A DNA stretch of 64,000 bases from Psychroflexus sp. MES1-P1E (GTDB lineage Bacteria > Bacteroidota > Bacteroidia > Flavobacteriales > Flavobacteriaceae), in contig NZ_PJBS01000310.1 in NCBI RefSeq assembly GCF_002836055.1, positions 1 to 64,000 of the forward strand. The letters run 5' to 3'. Both the position numbers and the translations under genes were made by a program. Shown piece after piece: positions 59,287 through 64,000 of the stretch. Within the stretch, counting starts at the first letter, position 1. Every line of letters begins with the position of its first letter. Below the pieces are notes generated by a model. The model was not told where the DNA came from and did not search any database. It saw only the letters and a list, made by a program, of their open reading frames with translations.

Positions 59287-60569
59287 TGTTTCATTTCTTT
59301 CATGAGTGCAAATATGGCGTTTTTAGAATAGCGATCTACAAAATCTGAATTTTCAAATATGAAATTCATTTGTCCCTCTACTGATGCTATAGCGGATCTT
59401 AATTGCTTCAATTCTTCAATTTTTTCATAAATATCTACGCCTTTTAAAACCCTGGAATTTAAAACATAGGGTTGTATAACCAGTCCAGACACTTGTTCCA
59501 AATTCAAATCATAAAATTGGAAAGCGGTACAAGTCCCCGCTCGAAAGCCTATATTTTTTTGATAGCCCATAGAAAAATCTTTCTCGACTTCCAACTTGTT
59601 GAAATTAAGATAGGCATCTGGAAAATTAAGATGGTAATTTTTTATAAGAGTTTTTACTAAGCTCCTGTTGACTATACTTTCCCAACGTTTTATTTCCTTC
59701 TTGAGAATTTCATAGTCGTGAAGACCATCAAAACCTGGCAAAAGGCCTAGGTCTCCATAATCTCCCATAGATTTAATAAGGCTATGATAGATTCTTTTAT
59801 TATAGCTTATACTTTTGCTGTATCTAGAGTAGTTGCTCAACTGAAAATAAAAATCGAACTTCAATTTATTTTCCTTTGCAAAACCTATAAGTTCATCATA
59901 GATATCATAAGGATCTGGCTGAAGCCTTAACATAGTTTTAAATCGTTCAAAAAGCGATTTGATTTGAAGTTGAAAAATATCTCTAAAGGAAGCACCCACA
60001 AATCTTACAAAACCATTGTGCCTATGTTCAAAAGCTTTGGACACTGCTATCAAAAACTGACTGTTAAACCTTCGCTTCGGAAAAGTGATACTGGGGAACT
60101 TAGCCTCCAATATTTTTTTCAGCTTATAAGCCCAAACATCTACCACTGGCTGTTTTAAAAAATCATGTTGATGGGCCAAGCTTTCTTCAATAGGATAAGA
60201 ATCTACATCATTTTTCACATGAGGCTGATACTCTTCATATCGTGTAATCAAATAAAATGCTGCTGAAAAAATATCAAAAGGAATTTCACTTTCTGAAGAG
60301 ACTCGAAAAAAGCACGGAACCTCTTCCCAATGATCCATACTGAAATTAAGATCGTTAATCCCTTGCTCATCTAACAAACCGAACTTTTGGATAAAAACTT
60401 CATTGCCTAATTTTTTCTTAGCGTAAGAAAACTTTACACCCTCGAAAGCAATGAAATCTTCAACTTTTGTACAGAACTTGACTTTAAACCCCAGTATCCT
60501 TCCACACATGTGTCTAAAGATATAGTTGATTCTTGGGGTTTGTTTTGGAATGTAGACTAATATTTCCAT
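59283..60569 (-). CDS. polysaccharide-deacetylase-like protein with lost catalytic motifs
   Basis: This 428-residue protein belongs by overall layout to the Bacteroidota deacetylase-like family found next to yjjG and radC: KDPYD-like QPDPYDIYDEL, DFSMGY and GFRAGTCTAFQFYDLNLE. From memory of the family, motif 1 should read like T-x-D-x-D-N-A-Y, but here is LIAVSKAFEHRHNG (172-185). Motif 2 should be G-x-H-P-S-Y-x-S; here it is LGLLPGFDGL (274-283). The R-Q-H motif before F-P-x-x-Y is also absent. Metal ligands thus seem gone while the fold segments remain. It is probably non-catalytic. Confidence 0.7.
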   Translation of the reverse strand: MEILVYIPKQTPRINYIFRHMCGRILGFKVKFCTKVEDFIAFEGVKFSYAKKKLGNEVFIQKFGLLDEQGINDLNFSMDHWEEVPCFFRVSSESEIPFDIFSAAFYLITRYEEYQPHVKNDVDSYPIEESLAHQHDFLKQPVVDVWAYKLKKILEAKFPSITFPKRRFNSQFLIAVSKAFEHRHNGFVRFVGASFRDIFQLQIKSLFERFKTMLRLQPDPYDIYDELIGFAKENKLKFDFYFQLSNYSRYSKSISYNKRIYHSLIKSMGDYGDLGLLPGFDGLHDYEILKKEIKRWESIVNRSLVKTLIKNYHLNFPDAYLNFNKLEVEKDFSMGYQKNIGFRAGTCTAFQFYDLNLEQVSGLVIQPYVLNSRVLKGVDIYEKIEELKQLRSAIASVEGQMNFIFENSDFVDRYSKNAIFALMKEMKQ

Positions 60570-60572
60570 AAA

Positions 60573-61271
60573 TTAAAGTATACCTTCATCTGCGAAGCTA
60601 AAATAAGTTTTTTCTGTAACAATAATATGATCCAAAATTTTTATATCTAATAGGTCACCGGCATTTTTCAATTTTTGAGTAATGGTTTTATCCGCTTGGC
60701 TAGGTTGCAAGGCTCCAGAGGGGTGATTATGAACCAAAATGAGGGCTGTAGAGCCATGAGCCAAAGCGCTTTTATAAACCAAACGAGTGTCGACCATAGT
60801 GGAAGTGATTCCTCCTTTGCTTAAAGGATATTTATAAATAATTTTATTTGAATTGTTCAACATCAGAATCCAAAACTGCTCATGATCCAAATCCCCTAAA
60901 AAAGGATGCATTATCGTAAATACATCCTTACTTGCAGAAATTTTATTAAGCTCTTGGACAGACTCCGCTCCTCTCCTATTCCCAAGCTCGAGTGCTGCAA
61001 TAATACTAATCGCTTTGGCTTCGCCTATTCCTTTAAAGTCTTGAAGTTGGCTTAAATTGAATTTGGCGAGTTTCTGCAAGCTATTTTCAGAGGCATGTAA
61101 AATGCGTTTACAAAGCTCAACAGCACTTTCTCCCCTATTACCAGAGCCTATTAAAATCGCTAAAAGTTCTGCATCACTTAAGCTAGATTTACCTTTATGA
61201 ATTAACTTTTCTCTTGGTCTATCACCTTCAGACCAATTCTTTATACTAAACGATTTTGAGGAGGGTTTCAT
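60573..61271 (-). CDS. radC: RadC-family JAB-domain protein
   Basis: The 232-residue protein has an N-terminal helix-hairpin-helix region (LQDFKGIGEAKAISIIAALELGNRR) and the metalloprotease-like JAMM motif VHNHPSG...PSQAD. The family was named for DNA repair, but its actual biochemistry is unsettled. Three bases separate it from the next gene downstream on the minus strand. Confidence 0.93.
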   Translation of the reverse strand: MKPSSKSFSIKNWSEGDRPREKLIHKGKSSLSDAELLAILIGSGNRGESAVELCKRILHASENSLQKLAKFNLSQLQDFKGIGEAKAISIIAALELGNRRGAESVQELNKISASKDVFTIMHPFLGDLDHEQFWILMLNNSNKIIYKYPLSKGGITSTMVDTRLVYKSALAHGSTALILVHNHPSGALQPSQADKTITQKLKNAGDLLDIKILDHIIVTEKTYFSFADEGIL

Positions 61272-61405
61272 ACTAATGCTTATTTAGATAAAGGTAATCA
61301 AACAGGAAAAACCTGAGCTGGACAACTAACAAGTCATAAATAATTGACTCGGAACTAAAATCCAGCTAAAAAACAGTGTAATTTTGATATTATTATTTCT
61401 AAACT

Positions 61406-61984
61406 ATGAGCTATTTACCAAGTCATTTTACATCCAAAAATTGGGAATCTGTAAAAACCTTTATCGAATTATTTCCGCTAGCCACCCTAATCAGTCTCCA
61501 TGACCAAGAAATTTTCACGTCGCACATCCCTTTTATAATTTTCGATAACAAATTGGTAGGACATATTAACAAGGAGAATCCACAATTTCAGCATATCCAC
61601 AAGTCCCGGGTAGAACTTATCTTTCATGCAGGCGATGCTTACATTTCTCCCTCAGAATTTGAAACTGATGAGCTCCCTACTTTTAATTTTGCAAAAGTTC
61701 ATTTAAAAGGGAAAGCCAACTTTATAGAAGAACCTACGATGGTAGAGAGTTTAATAGCAATGACCAACCAATTAGATTTCAACTTTAAGCTTGAATCAAA
61801 CCATCCTAAAATTCCTGCGTTAAAGCATTTTATACAAGGTCTTGAAGTCTCTATAGATGAGTTCCACGGAAGGTTCAAGATGAGCCAAGACAAAACTGAA
61901 TCTCATTTTAATAAAGCTAAAACACTCCTCAAAAAAAGTCAGGAAAAACGCTTAAATCTGTTTTTAAACACCTTAAGTCAGTAA
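61406..61984 (+). CDS. PaiB-family FMN-binding protein
   Basis: The 192-residue protein begins MSYLPSHFTSKNW and has the split-barrel pattern LATLISLHDQEIFTSHIPFII, HAGDAYISPSEF and the C-terminal GRFKMSQDK of the PaiB family, first known as negative regulators of sporulation and protease genes in Bacillus. Whether it regulates transcription here is not known. A TAATTTTG -7 match lies at 61379, but without a -33 partner. Confidence 0.88.
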   Translation: MSYLPSHFTSKNWESVKTFIELFPLATLISLHDQEIFTSHIPFIIFDNKLVGHINKENPQFQHIHKSRVELIFHAGDAYISPSEFETDELPTFNFAKVHLKGKANFIEEPTMVESLIAMTNQLDFNFKLESNHPKIPALKHFIQGLEVSIDEFHGRFKMSQDKTESHFNKAKTLLKKSQEKRLNLFLNTLSQ

Positions 61985-61986
61985 GA

Positions 61987-63342
61987 TTATTGAATCCAAT
62001 TTTTGATTTCTTCAAAATCCAATCCACCATAATTCCCACTGCTCATCAGTAATAAAACCTGGTCTAAATAAGACTTTGACTTCAAAAACTCTCTAAAAGC
62101 TTCAGGATTGGTAAATATTTTCAGGTCTTTTCTTCCAAAAGCCTCAAAGATTTGTTCTTCGGTAATAGCTTCAAGCTGTTTAATTTCTAAAGCTTTAGGA
62201 GAGTAAAACACCACAGCTTCATCTGCCGCATTCAAAGCTTCTTTGTACTCATTCAAAAACTCTGAATTCAAGCTACTATAGGTATGAAGCTCTAAACAAG
62301 CTAAAACTACCTTTGAAGAAAATTGTGCTTTCACCGCTTTTGTCGTGGCCAAAACTTTGGAGGGGGAATGCGCATAATCTTTAAAAACGATAGCTTTATT
62401 AGATTCTGCTATTTTTTCCAGCCTTTTGGACGCCCCTTTAAAGCTATTGATCGCTTCGTAGAAATCATCTTGGTCTACGCCCATATGTTGACAAATCCAT
62501 TTTGCCCCTGCTATATTTTGTAAGTTATGCGTTCCAAAAACTTCCACGGGCAATGGACCTTCTGGAGTTTCCAAATAGGTTACCGCGTCATCTATGGTGT
62601 GTTCTGGAGTAGAATAGGCATGTTTTCGAGTAGGCTTTTTTGCATTTAAAGCCAGTTGAGTAAGTATATCATCTTCCTCATTGTAAACCAAAGTACTCCC
62701 ATTGGTCATGGAATCAAGAAATAATTCAAACTGATCTACATAATTTTCGAAGGTGGGGAAGACATTGATATGGTCCCAGGCAATTCCACTTAGCAAAGCG
62801 ATATTGGGTTGATATAGATGAAACTTTGGCCGTCTATCTAATGCAGAACTCAAATATTCATCCCCTTCCAATAAAATGAAGTCGTTCTCTTCGGTGAGGT
62901 GAACCATAGTATCAAAGCCTTCCAATTGTGCTCCAACCATAAAATCTACTTGTTTATCGTGATAATGCATCACATGTAGAATCATAGCAGTAATGGTGGT
63001 CTTACCATGAGACCCTCCTATCACTACCCTAGTTTTTTGCTTGGAATGTTCAAAAAGATATTCTGGATAAGAATAAATTTTAAGACCTAATTCTGTAGCT
63101 TTTAGAAGTTCTGGGTTGTCTGCTTTGGCATGCATACCAAGAATAACAGCGTCTATATCTGATGTTAACTTTTCTGGAAACCAACCAAACTCCTCAGGTA
63201 ATAAGCCCTTTATTTTTAGCCTAGTTTTGGAAGGCTCAAAGATTTCGTCATCACTACCCGTGACTTGGTCTCCCTTTTCATGTAAGGCGATTGCAAGATT
63301 ATGCATGGCGCTTCCACCTATCGCTATAAAATGTATATGCAT
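61987..63342 (-). CDS. mpl: Mpl-type peptidoglycan-recycling Mur ligase
   Basis: This 451-residue Mur ligase begins MHIHFIAIGGSAMHNLAIAL. It has the ATP-binding loop GGSHGKTT (about 109-116), central-domain GIAWDHINVF, and AHSPSKVLATTKAV in the C-terminal domain. Among Mur ligases this N-terminus and length match Mpl, which joins the recycled L-Ala-gamma-D-Glu-mDAP tripeptide to UDP-MurNAc. MurC is the alternative but is longer in its N-domain. It is convergent with the PaiB-like gene, two bases apart. Confidence 0.85.
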   Translation of the reverse strand: MHIHFIAIGGSAMHNLAIALHEKGDQVTGSDDEIFEPSKTRLKIKGLLPEEFGWFPEKLTSDIDAVILGMHAKADNPELLKATELGLKIYSYPEYLFEHSKQKTRVVIGGSHGKTTITAMILHVMHYHDKQVDFMVGAQLEGFDTMVHLTEENDFILLEGDEYLSSALDRRPKFHLYQPNIALLSGIAWDHINVFPTFENYVDQFELFLDSMTNGSTLVYNEEDDILTQLALNAKKPTRKHAYSTPEHTIDDAVTYLETPEGPLPVEVFGTHNLQNIAGAKWICQHMGVDQDDFYEAINSFKGASKRLEKIAESNKAIVFKDYAHSPSKVLATTKAVKAQFSSKVVLACLELHTYSSLNSEFLNEYKEALNAADEAVVFYSPKALEIKQLEAITEEQIFEAFGRKDLKIFTNPEAFREFLKSKSYLDQVLLLMSSGNYGGLDFEEIKNWIQ

Positions 63343-63386
63343 GTATTGAAATTTAAATTAAAGGTAATAGATTTAAAAAAGCTCGA

Positions 63387-63572
63387 ATACCAATTTAGTT
63401 TTTAAATGTTGTATTAAAAATTTGAATCCTACTACGACGTAGCTCAGCACAAGTTTTTTACTTAGTTGAGGAAAAAAGTATAAGCATAGCCCTAGTTACG
63501 GTTCCATTTTATGACGATTAATAAGTGAAAGAGAAACTAATTTTATCCGACATCTGTATGCTAAATCGGTAT
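63387..63572. repeat. MITE-like inverted-repeat element, copy 2 (diverged, inverted relative to copy 1)
   Basis: This 186-bp element fills most of the 303-base gene-free stretch between mpl and ahcY. It starts ATACCAATTTAG and ends CGGTAT. It shares with the complement of copy 1 the blocks AATGTTGTAT, TACTACGACGTAG-TCAGCA, GTTTTTT, and AGCA-AGCC-TAG-TACGG in the same order. The right part is more diverged. No ORF is visible. The rest of the gap holds an mpl leader and the ahcY terminator. Confidence 0.65.
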
Positions 63573-63595
63573 AAGGTGTGAGTCTTATTTTTAAT

Positions 63596-63624
63596 AAAAA
63601 AACCAAGCTCTTTAGGCTTGGTTT
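63596..63624 (-). terminator. terminator of ahcY
   Basis: On the minus strand AAACCAAGC and GCTTGGTTT pair (loop of seven) followed by a T run, 22 bases after the ahcY stop. Confidence 0.85.
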
Positions 63625-63645
63625 GTACTAAATACTAGTTTACAA

Positions 63646-64000
<355 letters not shown>

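Overview
The window is chromosomal DNA from an AT-rich member of the Flavobacteriia (Bacteroidota). Five lines of evidence point there: a gldK-gldL-gldM-gldN type IX secretion/gliding cluster; a SusC/SusD outer-membrane uptake pair; a subtilase with a type IX C-terminal sorting domain; promoters of the Bacteroidetes form TTG-N17-23-TAnnTTTG; and a near absence of Shine-Dalgarno sites, with many TAATG/ATGA stop-start overlaps. I do not name a genus.

Layout. 1-3088: the 5' end of an initiator tRNA, a small CPXCG zinc-ribbon-like gene, and a wrecked RND efflux operon (nonsense codon, one-base frameshift, and a large deletion fusing pump to outer-membrane channel). 3130-6520: an ABC-F ATPase, a DUF983 protein and an FAD oxidoreductase. 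6576-12474: gldN, M, L, K and an arginase-fold protein that has lost metal ligands. 12484-21705: topA, then miaB, a sigma-54-type activator, lptE, a TPR-like gene, secG, groES and groEL. 21905-29003: secreted S10 peptidase, a MITE-like repeat, azurin, citrate synthase, enolase, a fasciclin protein and carA. 29078-45960: one unbroken 31-gene str-S10-spc-alpha superoperon on the minus strand (rpsL to rplQ, including fusA, secY, infA and rpoA). It is driven by a near-ideal promoter at 46006-46035, closed by a terminator at 29016-29052, and interrupted by one structured gap between rpsJ and rplC. 46200-54892: a BamA/TamA-like barrel, then susC-susD-lipoprotein and the T9SS subtilase, read here as a peptide-utilisation locus. 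54960-64000: housekeeping genes (rlmB, rhomboid, rarA, yjjG, a deacetylase-like protein with lost catalytic motifs, radC, paiB-like, mpl-like), a second repeat copy, and the 3' end of ahcY.

How the parts connect. The gldKLMN machine would export the subtilase through its sorting domain; the subtilase, surface lipoprotein and SusCD could then degrade and import peptides. LptE, SecG, GroESL and the BamA-like protein are envelope and folding functions. The central stretch is ordinary growth machinery.

Most worth a second look: the rpsJ-rplC gap (three hairpins, the last followed by a U-tract and overlapped by a 14-codon ORF with a rare Shine-Dalgarno); apparent pseudoenzymes at 11317 and 59283; a Glu in place of the catalytic Asp in the subtilase; the efflux operon in decay; the paired inverted-repeat elements; and terminators abutting the start codons of following genes. 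I found no CRISPR array, prophage, transposase or plainly novel multigene system.
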